A stretch of DNA of 64,000 nucleotides. It comes from Methylomonas sp. LL1. Its GTDB lineage: Bacteria; Pseudomonadota; Gammaproteobacteria; Methylococcales; Methylomonadaceae. A program made the translations under genes and the position numbers. Shown here in pieces: positions 1-8,856 of the stretch (positions are counted from its first letter, which is position 1; the number at the start of each line of letters is the position of its first letter). Below the pieces are notes generated by a model, which ran no database searches, had not been told where the DNA came from, and worked only from the letters and a program-made list of their open reading frames with translations. The stretch is from contig NZ_CP064653.1 of NCBI RefSeq assembly GCF_015711015.1, forward strand, positions 2,914,001 to 2,978,000, given 5' to 3'.

Positions 1-184
1 GCATCCGATCCAAGCACTTACACCTCTTTGGGCAATAGTTTGCGTTCCGGATCGGCTGTTCCAGGCGTTACAGTCAAAAGATGTGATGCCGCTCATGATC
101 GATTGCGACACTTTCGGGGATTACCAGTCGGTTGTTCGTGCTAGACTTTTGTCCTGACATTCATTATTTCGTCAGGATCGCACT

Positions 185-739
185 ATGGCAGCCGCGCGGA
201 CCAGCCACACACACCCTCTTCAGATCGCGGAAGTCCGTGCCAGCCCATCACAGGGACGGATCGGAATCACCTTCTGCCCAGGCAAGCATGACCATTTTGC
301 GCACACGGGCGCCTGGGAGCGCGACCTCGGTATCGATTTGGACGCCATCGCCGCCTGGGGCGCCAAGCTGGTGCTGACACTGGTAGAACCCGCGGAGCTC
401 AAGGCACTCAAGGTACCGCTGCTAGGGCATGAAATTCGCGGACGGGGCATAGCGTGGCTTCATCTGCCCATCGCCGACTATTCCGTTCCTACTCAGGCTT
501 TCGAACAGCAGTGGGCCACGCAAGGCCGCGAGATCCGCGAGATGTTGCGCAATGGTGATGATGTGCTGGTGCATTGCAAAGGTGGCCTGGGTCGGGCCGG
601 CATGATCGCGGCGCGGCTACTGGTGGAATTGGGCATGAATCCCGATGAGGCGATCCATGCCGTTCGCCGCGTGCGCAAGGGCGCCATCGAAACGCCAGGG
701 CAACTGGCGCTGGTGCGTCGAACCAAGCCCATTGCCTAA
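185..739 (+). CDS. CDKN3-like dual-specificity protein phosphatase
   Basis: This 184-residue protein has the cysteine-phosphatase signature HCKGGLGRAG at about residues 130-139: catalytic Cys131, phosphate-binding Arg137, and a likely general acid Asp98 in LPIADYS. The architecture (short N-terminal part, a beta-strand LVLTLVEPAEL, then the CX5R loop) fits the cyclin-dependent kinase inhibitor 3 / KAP family, which bacteria also carry and whose bacterial substrates are mostly unknown. No signal peptide or membrane segment is seen, so it is probably cytoplasmic. The ATG at 185 has a weak AGGA-type site upstream (about 173-176). The next gene starts 8 nt after the stop and encodes a kinase-like protein, so the two are probably co-transcribed. 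The family call is firm; the substrate is not known. Confidence 0.85.
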   Translation: MAAARTSHTHPLQIAEVRASPSQGRIGITFCPGKHDHFAHTGAWERDLGIDLDAIAAWGAKLVLTLVEPAELKALKVPLLGHEIRGRGIAWLHLPIADYSVPTQAFEQQWATQGREIREMLRNGDDVLVHCKGGLGRAGMIAARLLVELGMNPDEAIHAVRRVRKGAIETPGQLALVRRTKPIA

Positions 740-747
740 GCAAACCG

Positions 748-1422
748 ATGAACGCTGACAGGCCTCTGATCGATACCAGCACTATGCAGCGAGTTGGCGG
801 GCAATTGGGCACCAACCCGGCGGGCATTTTTCAGGACAACAACGGACGGCGCTACTACGTGAAGACGCTGGAGTCTCCGGCCCATGCACGCAATGAAATG
901 ATCGCGGCCAAGCTCTATCATCTGGCCGGCGCGCCGACTTTGACCTATGTGAGCACAACAGCGCCTGACCAGATCGCGACCGAGTGGATCGAACTCGACA
1001 AGAAGTGTATTGCACATCTCAACGAAAGCGAACGTAAAAAGGCTCAGCGCTGGTTCGGTGTTCATGCCTGGACGGCCAACTGGGACGCCGCCGGCTACAA
1101 TGGCGACAATCAGGGCGTCGTCAACGGCAAAGTGCTGACGCTCGACGTGGGTGGGGCGCTGGCATTCCGGGCTCAGGGTGACCCCAAGGGCAAAGCGTTC
1201 GGCACTCGGGTGGACGAACTCGATGTGCTGCGAACTGACGAAGGCAACCCTCACGCAGTCAGGCTCTTCAGTGACATGAGTCCAGACGAAATCGAACAGG
1301 CCATCATGGTGGTGCTACGGATTGCCGACCAACAGATTCACCAGGTCATCATTGACAGCGGCGGCGGTGACGCCCTGGCCGAGAAGATGATTGCACGCAA
1401 AGCCGATATGGCTAGGCGCTAG
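748..1422 (+). CDS. Atypical kinase-like protein (HipA/PI-kinase-like fold)
   Basis: This 224-residue soluble protein carries the key positions of an atypical protein or lipid kinase. A lysine lies in RRYYVKTL (Lys39) and a glutamate in RNEMIAAKLY (Glu50). A catalytic-loop-like segment is present at NWDAAGYNGDN (Asp113, Asn118/Asn121), and a DFG-equivalent at LTLDVGGAL (Asp133). The order and spacing resemble kinase-fold domains found in HipA relatives and in some phage or toxin proteins. I know no characterised member with this exact layout, so the function is inferred from motifs only. It is 8 nt downstream of a tyrosine/dual-specificity phosphatase gene, which suggests an antagonistic pair. 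It could instead be an inactive pseudokinase, since the glycine-rich loop is not clear. Confidence 0.55.
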   Translation: MNADRPLIDTSTMQRVGGQLGTNPAGIFQDNNGRRYYVKTLESPAHARNEMIAAKLYHLAGAPTLTYVSTTAPDQIATEWIELDKKCIAHLNESERKKAQRWFGVHAWTANWDAAGYNGDNQGVVNGKVLTLDVGGALAFRAQGDPKGKAFGTRVDELDVLRTDEGNPHAVRLFSDMSPDEIEQAIMVVLRIADQQIHQVIIDSGGGDALAEKMIARKADMARR

Positions 1423-1550
1423 AAGCAATTTAGGTTCTATTTCGCCTTAGGAGCTGGCAGCGACCTTGACATCGTTAAAGCTAAACAGAATTGAACTTCA
1501 GCTATCGAGAACGACATTTTAAAATATGCTAATTTACAGTTTCGGCCAGA

Positions 1551-1611
1551 AGCGGACTGCTGGGTTACATTGTGAATGGCAATATTTGAAGGTATACCTG
1601 TCTGTCGCTCT
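1551..1611 (+). repeat. Left arm of 61-bp inverted repeat
   Basis: Positions 1551-1611 match the reverse complement of 2971-3031 at 59 of 61 bases by direct reading (mismatches at 1567 and 1606). Outside the arms similarity drops quickly. The two arms enclose the HEPN and TPR genes and nothing else. There is no transposase between them. Confidence 0.9.
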
Positions 1612-1687
1612 TGCTAAATGCTTGATTGCAAAAACTGAACACAGTGATGGATGAGACTATATCGTACTCAGAAAAGGTCGCTTTCGC

Positions 1688-2044
1688 TTATACTGTTGAC
1701 TTTTCTGGCAAAGTCTCAAGCAACTTTTCCGTTTGCTTGATCGATGTTTCCTTATCTTGAACAGACACCATTGCCGACAATCTGTAGTCCGCTACGATTC
1801 TAAGCCCTTTTAGCTGCTGAAGAATGAAACCGATTTTTCTATCGTTAACGTCGGTGCTTTTTGTCAGACCGGAAATCAGCTTTGCATGAACGCCGCCCTC
1901 GGCGGAACCGTCCATTTTGTAGACTTCAAGGCAAGCATGATAAGCCGCGTAATACGCTCTGCTTACAGAGTTTCGTATTTGAATTTCGGTATCTTCTGGC
2001 AACGATTTTGCGAATTGCAAAAACGCTTGTTGGTCGACAGGCAT
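1688..2044 (-). CDS. HEPN domain protein (UPF0332-like)
   Basis: This 118-residue, mostly helical protein contains the HEPN hallmark SRAYYAAYHA at residues 28-37. Arg29 and His36 give an R-x6-H motif like the one used by HEPN ribonucleases. The size and the SRAYYAA block match the UPF0332/HEPN group often encoded beside nucleotidyltransferases in toxin-antitoxin pairs. No MNT nucleotidyltransferase is present; the upstream partner is a TPR protein instead. Its ATG overlaps the TAA of the upstream gene by one base (TAATG), so translation is probably coupled. The polar residue that usually follows the Arg is Ala here, so nuclease activity is uncertain. The pair sits inside a 61-bp inverted repeat. 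Confidence 0.75.
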   Translation of the reverse strand: MPVDQQAFLQFAKSLPEDTEIQIRNSVSRAYYAAYHACLEVYKMDGSAEGGVHAKLISGLTKSTDVNDRKIGFILQQLKGLRIVADYRLSAMVSVQDKETSIKQTEKLLETLPEKSTV

Positions 2045-2796
2045 TAGTGTTGGCAGGCCCTGAAAGCAACGGTCATATTACCGAGATCGATATCGGGCTG
2101 GCTGGCTAGTATTTCGCACAATTCCATATTCATCTCGACCGTAATATCGACGTTCGATGTTGTCTCGATCCAATTGAACAATTCTTGTGTTTCTTCCGTC
2201 GGAATCAACGATAGATTGATCGTTTTTATATCGGCGCCATGCTTTAAACGAATGGACTCTAAAATATCGGACAACTGATGCAAACTGGGCTCCGGAATAC
2301 CCAAACTTAAAACGATCTTGGCGTTTTGAACAAAACCTTCCGCTTTTTCGTCAATAACAGCCAATTGCAGAGGAATCAGTGCTTGATAGTGCTCAACGAC
2401 TTTATCGAACAATCCCAAAAAATAAGCCGATTTAACTGCCGACACAAGAAGAACCGGCGCATGCGGGAACACATTTAAACCTTTTTTAGCCCATTTATAG
2501 GCATCCTTAATATGGCCCAGATTATAAAGAGACGTGCAATACGAATCGTAAAGCTCGACCGAACCTTCCAAACGAATTGCTAACTCATGCTGCTTTTTAC
2601 ATTCCGCTACGTCGTTATCTAGACATGCAATCATCCCCAAGATGGCAGCATAAACGGCACGGTTACCGTTTTTCAGTTTGGCCGCTTCCCGTTTTAGTTT
2701 GGCAACTTCGAATTGCGAAGGAGCCCTATCCTCGGAGATATAGCGGCAAATCTCCTCAATCAGCTGGTTTTCGATTGTATTGGGCTTTAACGTCAT
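2044..2796 (-). CDS. TPR-like helical repeat protein, partner of HEPN gene
   Basis: A 250-residue soluble protein with tetratricopeptide-like helical pairs in the middle, for example EGSVELYDSYCTSLYNLGH then IKDAYKWAKKGLNVFP at about residues 75-110. The ends show no recognisable enzyme motif. It is the first gene of a two-gene unit: its stop codon shares a base with the start of the HEPN gene. By position it is the candidate regulator or scaffold of the HEPN protein, but this is inference. No strong ribosome-binding site precedes the ATG at 2796. The gene's base composition is more AT-rich than that of putA or the phosphatase gene nearby, consistent with acquisition as a cassette. Confidence 0.6.
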   Translation of the reverse strand: MTLKPNTIENQLIEEICRYISEDRAPSQFEVAKLKREAAKLKNGNRAVYAAILGMIACLDNDVAECKKQHELAIRLEGSVELYDSYCTSLYNLGHIKDAYKWAKKGLNVFPHAPVLLVSAVKSAYFLGLFDKVVEHYQALIPLQLAVIDEKAEGFVQNAKIVLSLGIPEPSLHQLSDILESIRLKHGADIKTINLSLIPTEETQELFNWIETTSNVDITVEMNMELCEILASQPDIDLGNMTVAFRACQH

Positions 2797-3193
2797 CTAA
2801 ATGGTCCGAAAAACAGCATAAAGCAAACAATGACAAAAAGGTTTGCAAGTATTATTTTACTAGAAAGTGTAACCATTATTTACCGGCAAGTAAAACAAAC
2901 CTTGTGGTAAATTGAGCCTGTACGTCGACCATAAGTTCCTACATTACAGGGATGATCAGGCTTGCAATCCAGAGCAACAGACAGGTATACCTTCAAATAT
3001 TGCCATTCACAATGCAACCCAGCAGTCCGCTTTGGGTCGATTTTGCTCCGTTAGTTCCGGCAGAGCAATCGAACCGGTAAGCCAAGGTAGGCGAGCGTTT
3101 TCTGACAACTCGGAAGCTGCTGCTTCGTGGTTGCCACGTAACCGCATTGCGGCAATCCGTTCCGGAAAAACAGACGCCGGCTGCGAATTGACA
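2797..3193. other. Intergenic spacer with right inverted-repeat arm
   Basis: 397 bp without a convincing gene. It holds the right arm of the 61-bp inverted repeat (2971-3031) and the upstream region of the HEPN/TPR pair. A 141-codon open frame on the plus strand runs through the repeat and into the antisense of the TssBC gene; I take it as chance. No clear promoter or terminator is seen. Confidence 0.6.
2971..3031 (-). repeat. Right arm of 61-bp inverted repeat
   Basis: Reverse-complement partner of 1551-1611 (59/61 identical). It lies 175 bp upstream of the HEPN/TPR pair's first start codon and 163 bp beyond the 3' end of the TssB-TssC gene. Confidence 0.9.
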
Positions 3194-4597
3194 TTACCGC
3201 CCCGCTTCGGACAGAAACGAAAGGCTCATGACGCGTATCCCCCGCCGCTGACGATAACCGATCACAGGCACGATGCCCAGCGACAACAAGTTATTTGCCT
3301 GGGATTCGCTCAATACAACTTGGGTTCCGGGCTGTAAAACCTGCTCGCCATTCTGCTCGAAGCTGAAAGCCGGAATTTCGCCGAAGAAAAATTGATCGTC
3401 CGCGCCGGTTGTTTGACCGGTTCTGACCAGAGCACGGGCGAAGATAAAGGCCGGATTGCCCCACAGTAATTCTTCCGCCAATGGCATAGCCGAGCATTCT
3501 TCAAACGCCAAGGACTCGATCGGATCACGGTTGGCTCCGTACGGCAGCCTGAGTAAATATCGCGGATAGGCCAGCATCACCCTGTCCGCCTGGATTTGCT
3601 TCAGGTATTGCCGCCAGTTTTCGGCCTGTTCGGGAGCACCGATGATATTTTCGACCCATGCCTGCTCGACGCCGCCCAGAAAACTTGCGCCGCAAGCTTG
3701 CGCCAACCGGCCGCAACAGGCCAGCAATTCCTTGTCGTCCGTACCGCCGGAAAAACCGTAATCGCCGATCAACAGCACATCCTGTTCGCCGTCACCGGGC
3801 TGGATATGCTGCAGCAATTTTTGTTCGAATGCGCAGCTGCCGTTTCCGAGTTCGGCCAATAATTCGGCTTGAGCGATGTCCACCAGAAAAAAGTTTTGCT
3901 GGTCGGCCGCTTCTTCCCGCACCAGTAATTCGGTTGCCCGCCAAAGCGCTTCCAGAGTCTGAAACTCCGTGCAATGCAACAGGGTGCGCAAAAACTGGCT
4001 AATGGTCGAGTCGATCAGCTTGATCAAATCCCGATGTTGGGGTTCTATAGCCTTGGTCACATGCGGCGAGACTATATGATCAATCAATTTATTGACACTA
4101 TCGGCCGTGCCGACTGGCGTATCAGGTTTTTTACCCAGCAGCCGTTCCAACAGTTCGTCCTGGCTTTCGGCTTCGGCCTGGACCGGAACGGCCGTGTCGG
4201 CTTGAGCCTCGACTTGAAAATAAGTCTGAATTTTAGCCGCTGCCTGCGCCGCGGTATTCGGGTTGCTTAACTCTTGTTTTAATTTTTGTAAATCCGCCAA
4301 TATCCCGACTTTTTCCAGCCAGTTGTCGGGATGAAAGTCTTCCAAACTTTCGAACCGCAAACTTAGGCCGGACTCGAATTCAAGCGTCGGCCGGATTTGG
4401 CTCATCACCTGCTCGAAGTTGTCCATATCGAGTCTGCTGATTTTTCGCTGTTCCCATGGCAATCGGGCTAAACCGGAAAAATTTCCCAGGATATAAATCC
4501 GATAACCGGCATCGCCATCACGCTGATGAGCCGCTCCGTGAGTATTAAAACCCATCGTAAAATCAATTCTGCCCGGCATAAAGCCTCCCCTTGCCAT
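3194..4597 (-). CDS. Orphan TssB-TssC fusion, type VI secretion sheath-like
   Basis: This 467-residue protein looks like both sheath subunits of a contractile type VI machine joined in one chain. Residues 1-110 resemble TssB (FTMGF, then YRIYILGNFSG, then ...SRLDMDNFEQVM and SLRFESLEDFHPDNW). Residues about 165-460 resemble TssC (FQTLEALWRATELLV, LLIGDYGFSG, RYLLRLPYG, ESLAFEEC, LLWGNPAFIFARAL). Between them is an Ala/Gln-rich linker. Ordinary TssC alone is about 490 residues and TssB about 160, so this is a shortened combination. No other type Vi gene (tssK, tssM, hcp, vgrG, clpV) is in the window, and the neighbour is putA. It may serve a cluster elsewhere or be a remnant. The ATG at 4597 follows a GGGAGG-like site. 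Confidence 0.75.
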   Translation of the reverse strand: MARGGFMPGRIDFTMGFNTHGAAHQRDGDAGYRIYILGNFSGLARLPWEQRKISRLDMDNFEQVMSQIRPTLEFESGLSLRFESLEDFHPDNWLEKVGILADLQKLKQELSNPNTAAQAAAKIQTYFQVEAQADTAVPVQAEAESQDELLERLLGKKPDTPVGTADSVNKLIDHIVSPHVTKAIEPQHRDLIKLIDSTISQFLRTLLHCTEFQTLEALWRATELLVREEAADQQNFFLVDIAQAELLAELGNGSCAFEQKLLQHIQPGDGEQDVLLIGDYGFSGGTDDKELLACCGRLAQACGASFLGGVEQAWVENIIGAPEQAENWRQYLKQIQADRVMLAYPRYLLRLPYGANRDPIESLAFEECSAMPLAEELLWGNPAFIFARALVRTGQTTGADDQFFFGEIPAFSFEQNGEQVLQPGTQVVLSESQANNLLSLGIVPVIGYRQRRGIRVMSLSFLSEAGR

Positions 4598-4773
4598 TGA
4601 AGTTTTTTGAAACAGTAGCAGACCCCACCCGGTCCAACAAGCGCCAAATTACCGAGCGGAGCCGAAATCAAAGCCGGCCTGGGCTCCACTCCGTCAGTGA
4701 TCATTTTGCCGATTGGCTCGAGGCCAATATACAATCGGACTTGTTTGCTCAAACCACTAACCGGGTGACTAAA

Positions 4774-7700
4774 ATGAGTAACACCAACCGATTGCACCAG
4801 CTTCGCGCCATGATCAACCTGGCATTTATCAAGCCGGAATCAGCGCTACTGGCTGACCTGGAACGGCATATCGGCGACTACGACCGGCGCTGGATCAGCG
4901 ACTTTGCCAGTCAATTAATTTTGGCGGTCCGCAACCAGCCAAGCCGAAAAGCCCCGTTCGAGGCGTTTTTACAGGAATATAGCCTAAACAGCGAGGAAGG
5001 TATCGTGTTGATGGGCATGGCCGAAGCCTTGTTGCGCATCCCGGATATCCCCACCCAAAACCGCTTCTTGCGCGAAAGACTGGCCGATGCCGATTGGTAT
5101 AGCCACCTGCTGCATAGCGATTCGTTGCTGGTCAACCTGGCGAGTAGTGCACTGCTGTTGAGCGGAAAAATTGAAGACAGAGTTCGGCACCGATTGCATA
5201 TTTTCGATGATCTGCTGGCGCGTTACGGAGAGCCCTTGATTCGCCAAGCCCTGATACAGGCCATGCGGCAACTGGCCAAACATTTTGTGATCGCCGAAGA
5301 CATCGGCCAAGCCCTGGAACATGCGGCCCAAAACCCGGCCTACCGTTATTCTTTCGATATGCTGGGCGAGGCCGCCTTGACCGGGGACGATGCCGAGCGT
5401 TATTTTGCGGCCTACTTGCAAGCCATCGACACGCTGGCGGCCTCGGCCGGCCAAGACCTGTTCGCCAATCCGGGCATTTCCATCAAATTATCGGCGCTGT
5501 ATCCGCGCTACGAACCCTTACAGCGGCGTCTCGCGGTTGAGGCCTTGGCTGAAAAACTATCGGCCCTGGCCAGACGCGCTCGCGCCGCCAATATCGGCAT
5601 GACCATTGATGCCGAGGAAGCCGAACGCCTGGACATGTCGCTGGATATTTTTGCCAAGGTATCCGGCGATCCGGCCTTGAGCAACTGGCCGGGCCTGGGT
5701 GTGGCGGTGCAAGCCTATCAAAAGCGCGCCATTCCGCTGATCCATTGGCTGGCGGCGCTAGCCGAGTCTCGACAACGCAGGATCCCTATTCGATTGGTCA
5801 AAGGCGCCTACTGGGACAGCGAGATCAAGCGCGCCCAGGAAAACGGCTGGGACGATTACCCGGTCTTTACCCGCAAAGCCGCCACCGATGTGTCCTATCT
5901 AGCTTGTGCTCGGCTGATATTGTCGCACCCACGGGCGTTTTATCCGCAATTCGCCACCCATAATGCGCATAGCGTGGCCGCCATTTGCAACTTTGCCCAA
6001 AATCATCCCGGCTTCGAGTTCCAGCGTTTGTATGGTATGGGCGCGGCCTTGTACGACGATCTACTTTCGCGCGATCCGGAAAGATTCCATTGCCGCGTGT
6101 ATGCGCCGGTTGGCGGCTATCGGGACTTATTACCCTATCTGGTCAGACGTTTATTGGAAAACGGCGCCAACAGCTCGTTTATTCATCAAATCGAAAACCC
6201 GGCGATCGGCGTGGAAATACTGAGCCGTGATCCATTGGCGGAATTGCAACAAAACCAGTGCCACCCTATCGCACCGCCGCCGGATTTATTCGGCAAACAG
6301 CGCAGAAATTCCCACGGAATCAATTTTAGCGATCCGGATTTGCTTAACCAGGCAATGCGAGAGCTGGACCGGCTTTCCACTCGAATCTGGCAGGCATCAC
6401 CGCTGGTCTCCGGCCAAGCCTTCTTGGGCGAAGCGCAGCCGGTCTACAGCCCGTTCGACCGAAACGCGTTAGTCGGCGAGCTGGTTTCCAGTCAACCTGA
6501 CTCGATAGCGCAAGCATTGGAACAAGCTTCCCTAGCTTTTTCCGGCTGGCGATTATGCCCGGTACAAACCCGAGCAAAGTGTTTGCAAAACGCGGCCGAC
6601 TTGCTGGAGCGCCAGCGCCTGGAGTTGGTGTCGCTATGCATGCGCGAGGGCGGCCGCTGCTTACGCGACGCCTTCGCGGAAGTTCGCGAGGCGGTCGATT
6701 TGTGCCGCTACTACGCCGCCGGAGCAATAGAGCTGTTCGGCAAGCCGCAATCCTTGCCGGGACCAACCGGCGAGCACAATCAATTATTTCATTATGGGCG
6801 CGGAGTATTCGTCTGCATCAGTCCCTGGAATTTCCCGATTGCGATTTTCATCGGGCAAATCGCCGCCGCGCTGGTATCCGGCAACACGGTGATCGCCAAA
6901 CCAGCCCTGCAAACTTCGTTGACGGCCATGGCCTGCGTGCGCCTGCTGCATCAAGCCGGTATACCGGATAACGTGTTGCATTTCTTACCGGGCGACGGCG
7001 CCGAAATCGGCCGCCTGTTATTGAGCGATCCCCGCGTGGCCGGGGTCGCATTTACCGGCTCCAGCGCCACCGCGCAAGTCATCAACCGGCAAATGGCCAG
7101 CCGCCCAGGCGCCATCGCGGCGCTAATCGCCGAAACCGGCGGCCAAAACGTGATGATCGCCGACAGCTCGGCTCACCAGGAACAACTGATAGTCGATGTA
7201 TTGCAATCGGCCTTCAACAGCGCCGGCCAGCGCTGCTCGGCTTTGCGTGTGCTGTTTTTACAAGCGGAAATCGCCGATGACATCATCGCTCGCTTGATCG
7301 GCGCGATGCGGTTGCTGCGCGTGGGCGATCCGAGCGACCTCACCAGCGACATCGGACCGGTGATCGATCAACCGGCCGCCGACTCGCTATCCCTTCACGT
7401 CGAATTTCTGAAAAGCCATGCCAAGCTGCTCTATCAATCAGCGTTGGAACAAAGTCCGTCGAACAACGGTTTGTTTCCGCCCACCTTGGCGGAAATCCCC
7501 AGCATATCGCTGCTGGAACGGGAGGTGTTCGGCCCCATCCTGCATATCGTCCGCTATGCGTCCGACGAACTGGCAAACGTAGTCGATGCGATCAACGCCA
7601 CCGGTTACGGCTTGACGCTGGGCCTGCACACTCGAATCAACGCGACCATGCACTATGTAAGACAGCATGCCCGCGTCGGCAACATCTACATCAACCGTAA

Positions 7701-7875
7701 CATGATAGGCGCCGTGGTCGGCGTACAGCCGTTCGGCGGCATGGGACTGTCGGGCACCGGACCGAAAGCGGGCGGCCCTAATTATTTACATCGGTTTACC
7801 ACCGAGCAAACCGTGACTACGAATATCGCGGCCATGGGCGGCAATCCGGAATTATTGTCCGAAAATAGGTGTTAA
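4774..7875 (+). CDS. putA: Bifunctional proline dehydrogenase / P5C dehydrogenase
   Basis: PutA oxidises proline to glutamate in two steps, using FAD and quinone in the N-terminal half and NAD+ in the C-terminal half. The proline dehydrogenase part has [15 protein letters not shown] near residue 341 and [17 protein letters not shown] near 441. The aldehyde dehydrogenase part has [20 protein letters not shown], the glutamate motif IAETGGQN near 786, the catalytic cysteine in GQRCSA near 818, and [12 protein letters not shown] near the C-terminus. I start it at the ATG at 4774, giving 1033 residues and beginning [10 protein letters not shown]. The frame is open back to a TTG at 4591, but that extension is unlike PutA. 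It is the short type without the N-terminal ribbon-helix-helix repressor domain. It is divergent from the TssBC gene. Confidence 0.95.
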   Translation: MSNTNRLHQLRAMINLAFIKPESALLADLERHIGDYDRRWISDFASQLILAVRNQPSRKAPFEAFLQEYSLNSEEGIVLMGMAEALLRIPDIPTQNRFLRERLADADWYSHLLHSDSLLVNLASSALLLSGKIEDRVRHRLHIFDDLLARYGEPLIRQALIQAMRQLAKHFVIAEDIGQALEHAAQNPAYRYSFDMLGEAALTGDDAERYFAAYLQAIDTLAASAGQDLFANPGISIKLSALYPRYEPLQRRLAVEALAEKLSALARRARAANIGMTIDAEEAERLDMSLDIFAKVSGDPALSNWPGLGVAVQAYQKRAIPLIHWLAALAESRQRRIPIRLVKGAYWDSEIKRAQENGWDDYPVFTRKAATDVSYLACARLILSHPRAFYPQFATHNAHSVAAICNFAQNHPGFEFQRLYGMGAALYDDLLSRDPERFHCRVYAPVGGYRDLLPYLVRRLLENGANSSFIHQIENPAIGVEILSRDPLAELQQNQCHPIAPPPDLFGKQRRNSHGINFSDPDLLNQAMRELDRLSTRIWQASPLVSGQAFLGEAQPVYSPFDRNALVGELVSSQPDSIAQALEQASLAFSGWRLCPVQTRAKCLQNAADLLERQRLELVSLCMREGGRCLRDAFAEVREAVDLCRYYAAGAIELFGKPQSLPGPTGEHNQLFHYGRGVFVCISPWNFPIAIFIGQIAAALVSGNTVIAKPALQTSLTAMACVRLLHQAGIPDNVLHFLPGDGAEIGRLLLSDPRVAGVAFTGSSATAQVINRQMASRPGAIAALIAETGGQNVMIADSSAHQEQLIVDVLQSAFNSAGQRCSALRVLFLQAEIADDIIARLIGAMRLLRVGDPSDLTSDIGPVIDQPAADSLSLHVEFLKSHAKLLYQSALEQSPSNNGLFPPTLAEIPSISLLEREVFGPILHIVRYASDELANVVDAINATGYGLTLGLHTRINATMHYVRQHARVGNIYINRNMIGAVVGVQPFGGMGLSGTGPKAGGPNYLHRFTTEQTVTTNIAAMGGNPELLSENRC

Positions 7876-8186
7876 ATTGTGCTGGAATGAAATTTCCGTA
7901 ATTTATTTAACTGGACCGCTCCGACCTGAATGCATTTAACCTACTAATTTACCTAGACAATTTATATCATTCCAAATTATTTTAGTAATTAGTCAGGATT
8001 AAATTGACAAACCGATTAATAGGCCTAGAATGGCTAACAGCTAGAAAATATGTGTTACCCTTTGTTTACCGATTCGACGTCTCTTCTGTAGCTCTTCGTC
8101 CTGTTTATCATTTAGTAATCTCCGCATTTACCAGCTATATCCGCCTTAATTTAAGGCTTTATCTAAAAATTTTTATAGGACTTATC
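7876..8186. other. Spacer: cold-shock gene promoter and leader
   Basis: 311 bp between putA and the cold-shock gene. An AT-rich stretch up to 8003 shows no gene. From 8004 it holds a strong sigma-70 promoter and then a leader of about 150 nt. A frame open from 8004 merges with the cold-shock gene but is not translated in any known homologue. Confidence 0.65.
8004..8031 (+). promoter_or_regulatory. Sigma-70 promoter of the cold-shock gene
   Basis: A perfect -35 TTGACA at 8004-8009 and a -10 TAGAAT at 8026-8031 are spaced by 16 bp. Transcription would start near 8038, giving a 5' leader of about 149 nt before the ATG at 8187. Leaders of this length are typical of cspA-type cold-inducible mRNAs. 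Confidence 0.7.
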
Positions 8187-8405
8187 ATGTCTACTACAAT
8201 GACTACCGGCATCGTCAAATGGTTTAACGCAGACAAAGGCTTTGGCTTTATCGAACAAAAATCAGGCCCCGATGTTTTCGTACATTTCAGAAACATCCTC
8301 AGCACCAACAATAACTACAAAACACTGGATGAAGGCCAACACGTTCAATTCAAACTTGGCCGCGGCCCTAAAGGCCCGCAAGCCGAAGAAGTGACCATCG
8401 TTTAA
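8187..8405 (+). CDS. Cold-shock protein, CspA family
   Basis: A 72-residue single cold-shock domain protein, the usual size for the family. It binds single-stranded RNA or DNA and melts mRNA structure. RNP1 is seen as KGFGFI and RNP2 as [18 protein letters not shown] starts the domain. The ATG at 8187 is preceded by TAGGACT, a usable ribosome-binding site. The domain is slightly diverged from the standard family in its middle ([17 protein letters not shown]). A strong promoter and a long leader lie upstream, and a 12-bp hairpin lies just downstream. It is probably monocistronic. Cold induction is inferred from the leader, not shown. Confidence 0.93.
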   Translation: MSTTMTTGIVKWFNADKGFGFIEQKSGPDVFVHFRNILSTNNNYKTLDEGQHVQFKLGRGPKGPQAEEVTIV

Positions 8406-8414
8406 GTTTTCGAC

Positions 8415-8446
8415 CAGCGACGGCCATCAACTGGTGGCCGTCGCTG
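8415..8446 (+). terminator. Hairpin after the cold-shock gene
   Basis: A perfect 12-bp stem (CAGCGACGGCCA with TGGCCGTCGCTG) and an 8-nt loop start 9 nt after the stop codon. No run of T follows, so it may act as a 3' stabiliser or a weak terminator. Confidence 0.55.
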
Positions 8447-8568
8447 ATAGATCAGGCGCAACCACCGACTGCCTGGCAACCCATAAATTTAGTTAGCCAT
8501 ATTCCGGTAATTACGCCAAATCCAGCCAGTCGCTTCTCGACTCGCTTATGTAGCATAAGTTTACTTCC

Positions 8569-8620
8569 CCACATTGATCATCAGCCGGCTTAAATAATAA
8601 GCCGAATTACTCAAATGTGG
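8569..8620 (+). other. Nested two-stem structure, possible RNA element
   Basis: An outer stem pairs CCACATT (8569-8575) with AATGTGG (8614-8620). An inner stem pairs CGGCTTA (8586-8592) with TAAGCCG (8598-8604) around a five-base loop AATAA. It lies 30 nt upstream of a small ATG frame. No known RNA family is recognised. Confidence 0.35.
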
Positions 8621-8649
8621 AGTCTCTCAAACCCAATCCAATAACCGAC

Positions 8650-8766
8650 ATGAAACATTCAATGACTACCCCCCGCACACCGCCGCCACCTCGCATAGGC
8701 TGGCACTACGACACATACTTTCTCGAGCAGTTGGCCAAACTCAAAATAAAAGTCAATACTCACTAA
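8650..8766 (+). CDS. Possible 38-residue small protein
   Basis: An ATG frame of 39 codons including the stop. The N-terminal part is proline-rich (TTPRTPPPPRIGW) and the C-terminal part is helical and basic (LEQLAKLKIKV). There is no convincing ribosome-binding site. It is not recognised and could be chance or the remnant of a longer gene, since similar-looking sequence with an in-frame stop continues to about 8810. Listed for completeness only. Confidence 0.2.
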   Translation: MKHSMTTPRTPPPPRIGWHYDTYFLEQLAKLKIKVNTH

Positions 8767-8856
8767 GATATTGATCCGGTCGATAGCCGTAAACTAGCCA
8801 AAAAGCGTTAAACGGCCAAACGATAAATCTTCCGTGATCGCATCATGTTGCACTGC

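Larger units (their letters stand above)
8447..8856. other. Intergenic spacer with structured element and tiny ORF
   Basis: About 410 bp with no gene of ordinary size. It contains the nested hairpin at 8569-8620 and an unrecognised 38-codon frame at 8650-8766, listed separately. The rest shows no promoter or repeat that I can support. Confidence 0.5.

Noticed and set aside
2912..3337. 141-codon open frame on the plus strand
   Set aside because: It crosses the inverted repeat and the antisense of the TssBC 3' end, has no ribosome-binding site, and its product resembles no protein.
4591..4773. N-terminal extension of PutA from a TTG
   Set aside because: The 61 extra residues do not look like PutA and overlap the divergent gene's start region.
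8004..8186. N-terminal extension of the cold-shock protein (61 residues)
   Set aside because: The frame is open by chance; the promoter itself lies in it, and the family starts at the ATG at 8187 with a proper ribosome-binding site.
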